DNA from: Thalassobaculum sp. OXR-137
GTDB taxonomy: Bacteria; Pseudomonadota; Alphaproteobacteria; Thalassobaculales; Thalassobaculaceae
Direction of reading: 5' to 3'
DNA: 64,000 nucleotides
Assembly (NCBI RefSeq): GCF_034377285.1
Contig: NZ_CP139715.1
Coordinates: forward strand, 2,960,001 to 3,024,000
Position numbers and translations under genes: made by a program. Below are positions 18,146-26,976 of the stretch, in pieces (positions within the stretch are counted from its first letter, which is position 1; every line of letters starts with the position of its first letter). The notes below the pieces were generated by a model. It searched no databases and had not been told where the DNA came from. It saw nothing but the letters and a program-made list of their open reading frames with translations.

Positions 18146-20431
18146 TCAGAACCGGACCTTTGCGCTCAGCAGGAAGGAGCGTCCCGGCTCGTTCAGAACC
18201 TCCACGCCGGGGTATTCCTGGCCGTAGGAGGCCCGGTCGGCATAGGTCTCGTCGAAGATGTTCTTCACCGTCGCCCGCACCGTCAGGAAGGGATGGGTCT
18301 CCGGTGTGTAGGAGACGAAGGCGTTCGCGACCTCATAGGCCGGGAAGGGCACGCCGGGGGAGGAGGTGTAGATGTCGGTGCTGTCCTCCTCGAAGAAGAA
18401 CTGCGCATCCGCTCCGATGGTGACGCCGGTGGCGGGGACGGTGTAGGCCGCCTCCGCCGTCACGACCTGTCCGATCGCGGTGCCGATATACTGGTACTCC
18501 GAAGTGCCGGAGTTGCCGTTGATCTCGGTGTCGATATCGGCATAGCCGATCTTCACGAAACCGTCCGCCCATTCGTACCCGGCGCCGATCTCGAAGCCGA
18601 CCGATTCCAGGTCGCTGTAGACGTTCGGCCCGCCGCGATATTCCTCGTCGCGGATGTCGTCGATGGTGGTCTTGAACACCTTGCCGTAAAGGCTGAAGCC
18701 GGCGAGGCGGGGGCTGATGCCCTCGCCCCTGAATTCCAGGCCGGCAAAGACGTTGTCGGCGGTCGAGGGCTCCATGCCGCCGCTCGGATAGGCCCAGTCC
18801 GGGTTGACGATGAAGGGTTCGGCCAGGTCGACCCCGCCGAAGACGTGGGACGCACCGGCGCTGGCCGTCAGGAAGGGCAGCAGGTCGTATTCGCCGGAAA
18901 TGTTGCCGGACAGTCCGGCGTTCTCGGAGTCCGAGCCGTCCAGCCCCTCGAAGCGGTGCAGGTCGCCGCGGCCGCCGAAGGAGATCCGCATCCGGTCGGT
19001 CGGCTCCAGCCGCGCCTGGGCGAACAGGCCGTAGTTCTGCGCCTTCTCCTCGAGGCCCATCCATTCCGCGCCGTAATCGGGGAACGAGCCTTCGCTGGTG
19101 TCCGAGTAGAAATCGACGCCGACATCCACCGTGCCGAGCGCGATCTCCGACGTGTTGGCCAGCATCCCGTTCAGGCTCTCGTAGGTCCCGAAATTGTCGT
19201 TGCCGGTTTCCAGGGCGTCGAGATGGGTCGTCGCCAGGGCCAACCGGCCATAGGGGTTCAGCAGGCCGGTCGGCGTGGCGTTCTCGAAGGAGACGACCAG
19301 GTTCTCGCGCTCCAGCCGGTAGTTGCGGGTGGCGGCGGTGGGGCGTCCGGCGTCCGTCGAGATGAAGTTCGCGCGATAGGGCCGGTCGCCGTCATCCTCC
19401 ACGTTCTCGTAGGACAGTTCGAACCGGTAGCCGGTGTCGTGCTGGTAGGCGAGCTTGCCCAGACCGCTCACGAAGTCGGTCTCCGAACCGAGAACCCGGT
19501 TGCCGTCGCCGTCCTCGAACTCGTCGCCTCGGGCGAGCTTGAAGTAGCCCAAAGCCTCGAAGCCGGAGTTCCGGCCGAACAGGGTCAGGTCGTTTGAAAG
19601 GGTATTGCCGTTGGTGTTGAACTCGGTGCCGGCCATACCGCCGAAATTATCGCCTGGCGCCAGCAGGTCGGCCACGTCCTTGGTCTCGTAAGCGATGGAT
19701 CCGCCCAGCGCGCCCGGTCCGGCATCGGCAGGGGCGACGCCCGGATTGACCCGCACCGCCTTCAGCAGATCCGGGTCGATCAGGGTCGTGGCGTTGTGGT
19801 GGAACAGCTTGTTCTTCTGACGGGAGCCGTCGATCGTGACGGAGAGGTTGGTCTCCTCCACGCCGTTCACATAGACCTTCTGGGAGATCGGCAGGGAACT
19901 GCCCACCTGGACGCCCGGGGTGCTCTTGAAGACGTCCTGCAGGTCCTGGGGATCGAGCCGTTCCAGGGTTTCGGTGTCGAGCGACACGGTGGACGGACCC
20001 GCATAGTCGGCCACTCCGCCACGGCCGGCCACCACGATCGGATCCAGGGTGACGGCGGACGAGCTGGCCGCCGGCGCGGTGATGACCGCCCCGCCATCGC
20101 CGACCTCGGAGATCAGACCGGTACCGGCCAGCAGCGTGCGCAGGGCGGCTTCCGGCGCCATGGTGCCGGCCAGCGCGGTCGATGTCTTGCCGCGCACCGT
20201 ATCGCCATGGGCGGAGATCTGCATGCCCGCCTGCTGGCCGAACAGGGCCAGGGCGTCGGCGAGGTTCTGTGCCGGAATGTCGAAACGCCGGGCCTCGGCC
20301 GCCTGGGCCACCGTCACCGGCCGCGCATCCTGCGCCCGTGCCGGACCGTCCGCCATGACCGCGCAGGTCGCCAGTACGAGCGCCCCACCGCGGACCCACC
20401 GCCCGCGCGTTGCCGATACCGTCTTCGTCAT
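18146..20431 (-). CDS. TonB-dependent receptor with STN signalling domain, heme-receptor-like
   Basis: The protein has 761 residues from ATG 20431 (MTKTVSATRGRW, GGGGAAG upstream). After a signal peptide ending near ARAQDA, an STN secretin/TonB N-terminal domain (about 48-118; FDIPAQNLADALALFGQQAG) is followed by plug and 22-strand barrel, ending KVRF. The plug stretch GPGALGGSIAYETKDVADLL is close to heme/hemoglobin receptors, while the STN domain is shared with FecA/FpvA-type signal-transducing receptors. It probably imports a chelate and signals occupancy to the FecR-like anti-sigma encoded just upstream. A Fur-like box sits before it (20480-20496). Confidence 0.9.
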   Translation of the reverse strand: MTKTVSATRGRWVRGGALVLATCAVMADGPARAQDARPVTVAQAAEARRFDIPAQNLADALALFGQQAGMQISAHGDTVRGKTSTALAGTMAPEAALRTLLAGTGLISEVGDGGAVITAPAASSSAVTLDPIVVAGRGGVADYAGPSTVSLDTETLERLDPQDLQDVFKSTPGVQVGSSLPISQKVYVNGVEETNLSVTIDGSRQKNKLFHHNATTLIDPDLLKAVRVNPGVAPADAGPGALGGSIAYETKDVADLLAPGDNFGGMAGTEFNTNGNTLSNDLTLFGRNSGFEALGYFKLARGDEFEDGDGNRVLGSETDFVSGLGKLAYQHDTGYRFELSYENVEDDGDRPYRANFISTDAGRPTAATRNYRLERENLVVSFENATPTGLLNPYGRLALATTHLDALETGNDNFGTYESLNGMLANTSEIALGTVDVGVDFYSDTSEGSFPDYGAEWMGLEEKAQNYGLFAQARLEPTDRMRISFGGRGDLHRFEGLDGSDSENAGLSGNISGEYDLLPFLTASAGASHVFGGVDLAEPFIVNPDWAYPSGGMEPSTADNVFAGLEFRGEGISPRLAGFSLYGKVFKTTIDDIRDEEYRGGPNVYSDLESVGFEIGAGYEWADGFVKIGYADIDTEINGNSGTSEYQYIGTAIGQVVTAEAAYTVPATGVTIGADAQFFFEEDSTDIYTSSPGVPFPAYEVANAFVSYTPETHPFLTVRATVKNIFDETYADRASYGQEYPGVEVLNEPGRSFLLSAKVRF

Positions 20432-20479
20432 AACTTCCCCCGTCACGCCGTCCGACCGGCGATAGCAGATCATTTGCAA

Positions 20480-20496
20480 CTGCGACTTATTCGCAG
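20480..20496. promoter_or_regulatory. Fur-like palindrome before the TonB-receptor gene
   Basis: CTGCGA-CTTAT-TCGCAG is a perfect 6-base-arm inverted repeat in the gap between fecR and the receptor start. Its core TGCGACTTATTCGCA differs at only two central positions from the site before the sigma gene (TGCGAGTTAGTCGCA). Recurrence in an iron-uptake locus supports a Fur-family operator; binding itself is inferred. Confidence 0.6.
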
Positions 20497-20553
20497 ATTT
20501 TGACTGATGACGATCGGGACGCTCGGACGTTCAAATTTTTCCCGGAGAAAAGT

Positions 20554-21615
20554 TCAGCCGCCGTCCAGGATCAGGAGCCAGGGCGAGAACCGGTGCAAGT
20601 CAGCCCCCTGGGAGGCGGCGATCAGGCCCAGGGCACGGGCAGGGTCGGACATGTCGAAGATGCCGGTCACCGGCTGGGCGGCCAGGCGCTCGCCGCGCAG
20701 GACGATCAGGCCGGGATAATAGCGCCGGATCTCCGCGACCAGGTCGGCGACCGGCCGTTCGCGGGCGGTGACGAGGTTTTCGGTCCAGATCCCGATCTGC
20801 GCGGGCAGGACCGCGCCGAGTTGGGCGGTGCCGGAGCCGGAGATCCGGATCGACTGGCCCGCTTTCAGCCGTCTGCCGCCCGCTCCGGGCGCCGCTTCGA
20901 CACTGACCACGCCCTCGCGGACCGCGACCGCTTCGAGCCCGTCGAGCCGCCGGACCTCGAAGGCGGTGCCGACGGCCGTAGCGGTCGCCGGTCCCGCCGA
21001 GACCGAGAAGGGGCGGGCAGGGTCCGGCGTCACCTCGAACAGGGCGATGCCGTCCAGCAGGTCGATCCGGCGGCTGGCAGTATCGTAGTCGACGGAGAGG
21101 GCGGAGTTGGGCGCGAGCTGCACCACACTGCCGTCTGGCAGCACGATCCGCGTCACCTCGGCCGTCCCGGAGACGAAATCGGCGCGCATGGTGCGCACGA
21201 GCGACGGCGCCAGCATGAGCATCAGGCAGGCCACCAGCGCCGCTGCCGCCCCGCCGAGAAGCCAGCGCCTGCGCCGATTGGGGAGGGGCACGACGGTCGC
21301 CGTCCCGGATCGCTCGACCGCACCGAGACTCCGGTAGGTGCGCACGACCGCCTTCCACTGATCTCGATGGGCCGGATCGGCACTGAGCCAGTCGGCGAAC
21401 CGATCCTGCAGCACGGGATCGTCCGGCCGGTCGCGCAGGGCAACCAGCCAGTCGGCGGCGATCCAGTGGTCATGTCGGTCGGCCGTCACGAAATCCTCAA
21501 GATCAAAGCCGTCATCCGCGCGGTCCCTGTCGAGCCGGAGCGCTCCGTCCCTGTCCTTAGACGTTCCGCGATGGCCGACGTTCAAATTCGACCCGTCTTT
21601 TCCGGTCGGGTTCAT
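20554..21615 (-). CDS. FecR-family anti-sigma / sigma regulator
   Basis: The protein has 353 residues. An N-terminal cytoplasmic domain (about 45-110; AADWLVALRDRPDD, FADWLSADPAHRDQW) resembles the DUF4880/FecR N-domain. One TM segment lies at about 114-137, followed by a periplasmic FecR domain (IVLPDGSVVQLAPNSALSV, VGTAFEVRRLDG) and a C-terminal STN-like piece. FecR receives the signal from the receptor STN domain and controls the ECF sigma factor. The start overlaps the sigma stop as ATGA. The first 40 residues are highly charged and unlike other FecR proteins. Confidence 0.92.
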   Translation of the reverse strand: MNPTGKDGSNLNVGHRGTSKDRDGALRLDRDRADDGFDLEDFVTADRHDHWIAADWLVALRDRPDDPVLQDRFADWLSADPAHRDQWKAVVRTYRSLGAVERSGTATVVPLPNRRRRWLLGGAAAALVACLMLMLAPSLVRTMRADFVSGTAEVTRIVLPDGSVVQLAPNSALSVDYDTASRRIDLLDGIALFEVTPDPARPFSVSAGPATATAVGTAFEVRRLDGLEAVAVREGVVSVEAAPGAGGRRLKAGQSIRISGSGTAQLGAVLPAQIGIWTENLVTARERPVADLVAEIRRYYPGLIVLRGERLAAQPVTGIFDMSDPARALGLIAASQGADLHRFSPWLLILDGG

Positions 21616-22148
21616 GGGCGGTCCAGCCGTTGCCGGCAGTGCTCGAGGGCCTGGACGATCAGGCCGTGGGCGGTTCCGACCGAGACGCCGAGTTCCGCCG
21701 CCACCTGCTTGACCGGGAGGTCGGCGAAGCGATGCAGTTCCAGCGCCCGGCGCATCCGATCGGGCAGTTCCGCCATCGCGGCCTGCAGGACCCGCAACTC
21801 CTGACGGGAGGCGGCGGCGGATTCGGGCGTTGGTCCGGTCTCGCGCAGACCCTCCAGATCCCCCAGCGCCTCGGCCAGGAGCTGATCGCGTTGCCGGTCG
21901 CGGACCCCGCTGCGCCGGCTGTCGAGGCAGAGATTGCGGACGGTGCGGTACAGGTAGGCGACCGGCTCGTCGATGACGGTGGTTTCCGCCGAGGCGGAGA
22001 ACCGGATGAAGGCCTCCTGCACGATCTCCTCGGCCCGGGCGAGGTCGCCCAGCAACCGGCCGGCATAGCCGACCAACGCACCGCGGTGATCGGCATACAG
22101 GACGGCGACGCCGCCGCCGGACGGCCAGGATCCATGTCGGCTGACCAT
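21612..22148 (-). CDS. FecI-like ECF sigma factor
   Basis: The 178-residue protein has sigma region 2 (ARAEEIVQEAFIRFSAS, EPVAYLYRTVRNLCLDSRR) and region 4 (LPDRMRRALELHRFADLP, VKQVAAELGVSVGTAHGLI). This is the FecI pattern: about 170-180 residues, no additional domains, paired with FecR. It directs RNA polymerase to the receptor operon when the chelate is bound outside. It is first in the operon and translationally coupled to fecR. A 21-base Fur-like palindrome (22274-22294) lies in the divergent promoter region. Confidence 0.93.
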   Translation of the reverse strand: MVSRHGSWPSGGGVAVLYADHRGALVGYAGRLLGDLARAEEIVQEAFIRFSASAETTVIDEPVAYLYRTVRNLCLDSRRSGVRDRQRDQLLAEALGDLEGLRETGPTPESAAASRQELRVLQAAMAELPDRMRRALELHRFADLPVKQVAAELGVSVGTAHGLIVQALEHCRQRLDRP

Positions 22149-22273
22149 CGCGTCCCTACCCGGGCGTCCGGCCGCGCGGCACCGCGCACGGCTCGACCGG
22201 AATGCGGGGGCAAGGAAACGTCAACGTCATGGCGATGGATCCGGCGCGTCGGAGAACGGCGCACCCTAAAAGC

Positions 22274-22294
22274 TATTGCGAGTTAGTCGCAATA
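22274..22294. promoter_or_regulatory. Fur-like palindrome in the sigma/DUF2218 divergent promoter
   Basis: The arms TATTGCGA (22274-22281) and TCGCAATA (22287-22294) are perfect complements around GTTAG. The site lies between the fecI-like gene (start 22148) and the DUF2218 gene (start 22367), where it could control both. It shares the TGCGA..TCGCA core with 20480-20496. Confidence 0.65.
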
Positions 22295-22366
22295 GTGTTC
22301 TCTCTGTGGCATGGATCCCTTGCCGCCACCCTGCCAGGCCGGCTCAAGACTGAGGAGACAGGACCC

Positions 22367-22663
22367 TTGGAAACATCGACCGCCCGGGTGCGGACCGGCA
22401 AAGCGGACCGGTATCTGGTCCAACTGTGCAAGCATTTCGGCCACCGGGTGCCGGCGGAATGGAGCGAGACCGACGGAGTGGTCCGGTTCGAGCCGGGGAC
22501 CTGCCGGATGACGGCGGGCGACGACACGCTGCTTCTCGCCTGCGAGAGTGCCACCTCCGAGGATCTCGCCGTGGTCGAGACCGTGGTCGCCGACCACCTC
22601 CTGCGCTTCGCCTGGAAGGAGGACCTCACCGTCGAGTGGAAGAAGCCGACCGCAACCTCCTGA
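22367..22663 (+). CDS. DUF2218 family protein, TTG start
   Basis: The protein has 98 residues from TTG 22367, preceded by GAGGAG with nine bases spacing. Longer in-frame starts add residues unlike the family, which is about 90-100 long. Features: STARVRTGKADRYLVQLCKH, HFGHRVPAEW, FEPGTCRMTAGDDTLLLACE and VVADHLLRFAWKEDLTVEW. DUF2218 proteins have no established function but often sit beside TonB-receptor and iron-uptake genes, as here, divergent from the ECF sigma gene with a shared Fur-like site. A small cytosolic role in iron or chelate handling is a guess. Confidence 0.8.
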   Translation: METSTARVRTGKADRYLVQLCKHFGHRVPAEWSETDGVVRFEPGTCRMTAGDDTLLLACESATSEDLAVVETVVADHLLRFAWKEDLTVEWKKPTATS

Positions 22664-22933
22664 GGACAGTGCCGGACGGACGGATGGGCGGAGTGCCGGA
22701 TGCGTCCAGTCTCGGACTCCCCGGCTCGGTTGACCGATGGGCGCACCGATCCATCTGTGTGTCCACGTCACCGGGTCCGAAGGGAAATCGACCGTATTGG
22801 CTTTCCGCCATGAACATCTCCGGCCGCGCGTAAGAATAGACGCCGCATCGATTGCCCAGACGGACAGCGCGATCCGGTAACGGAACCCGCTCCTGTCCGC
22901 CGGACTCGGAAACTCTGATCCAAGGGAGACTTG

Positions 22934-24193
22934 ATGGGCGAATTATTGTCGAGCGCACGCGTGCGCCTTTTCGAGGCGGCGAAGGCGGCAGGGATTAGCG
23001 AGAAGACCCTGAAGCCGCTGTCGTACCCGAAGGAAACCATCGCGGTTTCCCTCCCGCTGCGACGGGACGACGGCTCCCTCGAACTGATCAAGGCCTGGCG
23101 CTGCCGGTATGACGACCATCTCGGCCCGACGAAGGGGGGCATCCGCTTCCACCCGTCGGTCTCGGCCGACGAGGTGCAGTCTCTGGCGTTCTGGATGACG
23201 GTCAAATGCGCCCTGATCGACCTTCCGTTCGGCGGCGGAAAGGGCGGGGCGCAGATCGATTTCCGGGGGCTGAGCCCGCAGGAACGCGAACGCTTCACGC
23301 GGGAGTTCGCCGCAGGCTTCGCCCATGTGATCGGCCCGGATCGCGATATTCCCGCCCCGGACGTCGGCACCGGTCCGACAGAGATGGCCTGGATCGCCGA
23401 CACGTACGGAAAGCACCGCACCGGACACACCCGCCATGTCGTGACGGGCAAGCCGCCCGTCCTCGGCGGGCTGGCTGGGCGCGCGAACGCCACCGGCGAC
23501 GGCGCCTTCATCGTGCTCAAGGCCATGGAGGAGGCGCTGGGTCTCGCGGGGACGAAGAGGCGGATCGCGCTGCAAGGCTTCGGGTCCGGTGGGCGCCGCT
23601 TCGCCCGCCGCGCGGTCGAAGACGGCTGGACCCTCGTCGCCGTCGCCGACAGCAGCGGCAGCGTCCGCAGCGAAAAGGGTCTGGATCTCGATGCGCTCGA
23701 AAAGGCCAAGGACCAGAAAGGCAGTGTGACCGAGCTGGATGGCGGGGAGACCGACGAGTCCGGCGCCGTCCTTTTCACCGACTGCGACCTCCTCGTCCCC
23801 GCGGCGCTCGGCGGACAGATCACCGCCGGGAACGCCGAGAGGATCAAAGCCGGCGCGGTCCTGGAGATTGCCAACGGTCCCGTCAGTGCCGACGCGGACG
23901 ATATCCTGCGCGAGCGCGGCATCCGGATCGCGCCGGATGTCCTGGCGAACGCAGGCGGTGTCTTTGTCAGCTGGCTGGAATGGGTTCAGGGGCGGACGCA
24001 GATCCCGTTTTCAGACCACGACGTCGACAACCGTTTGAAGAAGCGGCTCGAGGACCGGTCGAAGGCGGTGATCGAGGCGGCACAGGAATTCGACGTGGAT
24101 TTCCGCACGGCCGCCTATGTGCTGGCCGCGCAGCGGCTTGCGAAGGCAGTCTCCGCGCAGGGTGCGCATCTGTATGGGGCTCAGGAACGCTGA
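22934..24193 (+). CDS. Glu/Leu/Phe/Val dehydrogenase family (glutamate dehydrogenase-like)
   Basis: The 419-residue protein starts at ATG 22934 (GGGAG five bases upstream; a TTG three bases earlier is possible). The N-terminal substrate domain contains GPTKGGIRFHPSV (K67), MTVKCALIDLPFGGGKGG (K91, catalytic K103) and DIPAPDVGTGPTEMAW. The NAD(P) domain starts near 205 with IALQGFGSGGRRFA and ends with IANGPVSADAD and LANAGGVFVSWLEW. It oxidatively deaminates or aminates an amino acid, most likely glutamate, as a hexamer in the cytosol. The nucleotide motif GFGSGG is a variant of GFGNVG. No partner genes are adjacent; the next gene converges. Confidence 0.9.
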   Translation: MGELLSSARVRLFEAAKAAGISEKTLKPLSYPKETIAVSLPLRRDDGSLELIKAWRCRYDDHLGPTKGGIRFHPSVSADEVQSLAFWMTVKCALIDLPFGGGKGGAQIDFRGLSPQERERFTREFAAGFAHVIGPDRDIPAPDVGTGPTEMAWIADTYGKHRTGHTRHVVTGKPPVLGGLAGRANATGDGAFIVLKAMEEALGLAGTKRRIALQGFGSGGRRFARRAVEDGWTLVAVADSSGSVRSEKGLDLDALEKAKDQKGSVTELDGGETDESGAVLFTDCDLLVPAALGGQITAGNAERIKAGAVLEIANGPVSADADDILRERGIRIAPDVLANAGGVFVSWLEWVQGRTQIPFSDHDVDNRLKKRLEDRSKAVIEAAQEFDVDFRTAAYVLAAQRLAKAVSAQGAHLYGAQER

Positions 24194-24212
24194 GGCCTTA
24201 GAGGGCACTTCA

Positions 24213-24239
24213 CGGTTCAGGTCGCTTCGAGCTGAACCG
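24213..24239. terminator. Hairpin between convergent dehydrogenase and kinase genes
   Basis: CGGTTCAG (24213-24220) and CTGAACCG (24232-24239) are perfect 8-base arms in the 54-base gap between two convergent stops. No T-run follows, so it is a candidate bidirectional terminator only. Confidence 0.5.
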
Positions 24240-24247
24240 GTCGCGTT

Positions 24248-26788
24248 CTAGGCGACGGATCTCTGCTGGGAGACGCCGGCGACCTCCTGGACCGCACTGT
24301 TGATGGCATCGACTTCGATCGGTTTGGCGATGAACGCGTTTATGCCGATGGCCAGGCAGGCTTCGCGGTTCTGTTCCATGACATCGGCGGTAAGGGCGAT
24401 GATCGGCGTGCGGGCCTTCTCGCCGGGCAGCATCCGGATCCGGCGAGCGGCCTCGATCCCGGACATGACGGGCATTCTGATATCCAGGATCACGACGTCG
24501 AAGTCTTCGGCTTCGACCGCCTGGACGGCTTCGAGGCCGTTGTTGACCATGACGATCCGATGGCCGCTCTTGCTCAGCATCGCCTCGACGATGATCCGGT
24601 TGATCTCCACGTCTTCGGCGACCAGGATCCGGAGGCGGCGGGTCGGGCAAGGCGCGGTGCCGGCCGGGTCGGCGGCGTCCGCCTGGGCGTCTTCGACCGC
24701 CTTGGCCGGCAATCGGACGGAGAAGGTGCTGCCTTCTCCGAACCGACTTTCGGCGCTGATCGATCCCTTCATCAGGTGAACGAGCCTCTGGCAGATGGCG
24801 AGACCCAGTCCGGTGCCCTGATAGGTCCGGCTGATCGACGCGTCGGCCTGGGTGAAGGCGTTGAACAGCTGGGGAAGCACCTCCGGCTTGATGCCGATGC
24901 CGGTGTCGGCGATCTGGAAGGTCAGGCCGCCGCCGGCCGGATCGACGGCGCAGCGAAGGGTGACCGACCCCTGCTCGGTGAACTTGACCGCGTTGCCGAG
25001 AAGATTGAGCAGGATCTGGCGCAGCCGTGTCGGGTCGCCCTTGACCCATCGGGGCACATCCTTGTCGATCTCGGCCGAAATGGCGATCTGATCGATCTTC
25101 TGAACCGGGCAGATCTGCTTGGTCAGGACAATGACGTCGTCGATCAGCGGATGCACCTCGAAGGCGATGTCCTCGACCAGCATCTTGCCGGCTTCGAGCT
25201 TGGATAGATCCAGGATGTCGTTGAGAATCGTCAGCAGCCCGGCCGAAGCGCCCTTGATCCGGCGCACCTTTTCCGCCCATTCGGGCCGCAGATCCTCGTC
25301 CAGCAGCAGGTCCGCCATGCCCATGATGCCCGTCATCGGGGTCCGGATCTCATGGCTCATTGCCGCCAGGAATTCCGACTTCGCGACATTCGCCGCCTCG
25401 GCGGCCTCCTGCGCCGTCTTCAGCTCGGTGACGTCGATCCTGAGGCCGACCACGCCACCCTCCGGGGTCGGGCGCTCCCGCAGCTTCAGCCAGCGGCCGT
25501 CGCGAAGCTTCTGGTTCATTTCCCCACCCGCCCGATGGGTGCTCAGACGGGACTGGATGAAGGTTTCGAAATCGGCGTCGGGCTGCTCGGGCACTACGTA
25601 GGCGCCGCCTTCGGCCGACGCCCGCAGGATCGTCTCGAACGCCACGCCGGGCTGGATCACCTCGAAGCCGCGCGGGAAGAATTCCTTGTACTTCCGGTTG
25701 GCGAGGACCAGCCGGTCGTCCTTGTCGAACAGCACGAACCCGTCGTCGATCGAGTCGATCGCCATGCGCAGCATCTTCTCCGCCTGCTCCGCCCGCTCGG
25801 TTTCCTTTTTCCGCAAGGTGATGTCGTTCTCGATCGCGATGAACTTCTTCGGCTTGCCGGGGTCCTGGATCGCCTGGCAGCTGATCTCCACCCAATAGGG
25901 CGATCCGTCCTTGTGATAGTTGAGGATCTCGACGTCGAAGGCCTCACCGCGCCCTATGGCGTCGTGCATCTTCTGGACGGTTGCCGGGTCGGTCTCAGGG
26001 CCCTGCAGCAGAGCCCCGGGCGTTCTTCCGAGCGCTTCCTCCAGGGTATAGCCGGTGGTGCGGGTGAAGCCTTCGTTGACCCATTCGATCCGGCCGTCGC
26101 CGTCGGTGATGACCACCGCGTTCGTCGTGTGGCGGACCACCAGCGACAGTTTCGCGTCTTCCTCCTGCTGCTTGACGAGGCTTGCGCGCAGTTGCACGTG
26201 CTTTCGGGCAAAATCCACGGCCAGCCCGACGATCACCGTGCTGGCAATGTTGTTGCCGAGCAGGATCAGCCCCGCTTTTCGGATGATCTGCATGGCTGTC
26301 GGCGCATCGACGCTGACGAAGAAGGCCGGCAGGACGGCAAGAGTGCCGAGCGCGCCGACGATCGCGAGCATGCTCGGGCTCATCGACAGGTTCTTGCGCC
26401 GGACGACGGCAAGGACCAGCAGGCCGAAGATGCCATAGAGGAGAAAGCCGACGGCTCCGCCCAGCGCCACCGGCCCGCCGATCAGATAGTAGCGACCGAA
26501 CGCGCCCATTGCGGCGGCGACGATCGCTCCCACCGGTCCACCGAAGACGGCGGCGAGGATGGCCGGTCCGGCGCGCGGGTCGAAGGTCGCACCAACCGGC
26601 AACTCAATCGGCTTGAGCATGACCACGATGATGATCATCCCGAACAGCGTTCCGATGATCATGTCGTGGATGTGCCGCTTGGATCCGACGGTCGCGCGCG
26701 AATCGATATACGCCACGCAGACCGACAGCATCACAAGAAGGCCCAGTCCTCCGGCAAACTGCGGTAACCACGCTAGCATCGCGACCAT
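24248..26788 (-). CDS. Hybrid sensor kinase with LytS-type 5TM sensor, PAS domains and receiver
   Basis: The protein has 846 residues. The N-terminal multi-helix region (1-193) contains [20 protein letters not shown], the 5TMR-LYT type signature. It is followed by PAS (about 213-325, LOV/Aer-like [20 protein letters not shown]), a second PAS (about 338-455), HisKA with H479 in MSHEIRTPM, an ATPase domain ([19 protein letters not shown]) and a C-terminal receiver ([13 protein letters not shown], acceptor near 770; AKPIE). It has no HPt domain, so a separate phosphotransfer protein or direct regulator is needed. It lies 188 bases downstream of dabA on the same strand and may be transcribed with or react to inorganic-carbon status; this is inference. 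Confidence 0.9.
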   Translation of the reverse strand: MVAMLAWLPQFAGGLGLLVMLSVCVAYIDSRATVGSKRHIHDMIIGTLFGMIIIVVMLKPIELPVGATFDPRAGPAILAAVFGGPVGAIVAAAMGAFGRYYLIGGPVALGGAVGFLLYGIFGLLVLAVVRRKNLSMSPSMLAIVGALGTLAVLPAFFVSVDAPTAMQIIRKAGLILLGNNIASTVIVGLAVDFARKHVQLRASLVKQQEEDAKLSLVVRHTTNAVVITDGDGRIEWVNEGFTRTTGYTLEEALGRTPGALLQGPETDPATVQKMHDAIGRGEAFDVEILNYHKDGSPYWVEISCQAIQDPGKPKKFIAIENDITLRKKETERAEQAEKMLRMAIDSIDDGFVLFDKDDRLVLANRKYKEFFPRGFEVIQPGVAFETILRASAEGGAYVVPEQPDADFETFIQSRLSTHRAGGEMNQKLRDGRWLKLRERPTPEGGVVGLRIDVTELKTAQEAAEAANVAKSEFLAAMSHEIRTPMTGIMGMADLLLDEDLRPEWAEKVRRIKGASAGLLTILNDILDLSKLEAGKMLVEDIAFEVHPLIDDVIVLTKQICPVQKIDQIAISAEIDKDVPRWVKGDPTRLRQILLNLLGNAVKFTEQGSVTLRCAVDPAGGGLTFQIADTGIGIKPEVLPQLFNAFTQADASISRTYQGTGLGLAICQRLVHLMKGSISAESRFGEGSTFSVRLPAKAVEDAQADAADPAGTAPCPTRRLRILVAEDVEINRIIVEAMLSKSGHRIVMVNNGLEAVQAVEAEDFDVVILDIRMPVMSGIEAARRIRMLPGEKARTPIIALTADVMEQNREACLAIGINAFIAKPIEVDAINSAVQEVAGVSQQRSVA

Positions 26789-26976
26789 TCCTCTGTGGGT
26801 GGTTCGAATATGCTAAATTGATGTGCTTAACGGCCCGTTAAATTGCGTTGACCTTTATCAAAATTTTGCGCGTCTCCCGGTCGCAATTTCGCGCTCGAAC
26901 CGGCCGTCTGAGCCCGTGTCGGGACCATGCCGGGCCGTGTAGACGCCCGGCTTGGCACGTGTTTGGAAGGAGCGGT

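Noticed and set aside
17915-19597. 560-codon open frame on the plus strand
   Set aside because: Antisense to the TonB receptor; Val/Gly/Gln-rich shadow composition.
22202-22366. N-terminal extension of the DUF2218 protein
   Set aside because: The extension covers the palindromic operator and promoter, is not family-like, and the TTG at 22367 has a good ribosome site.
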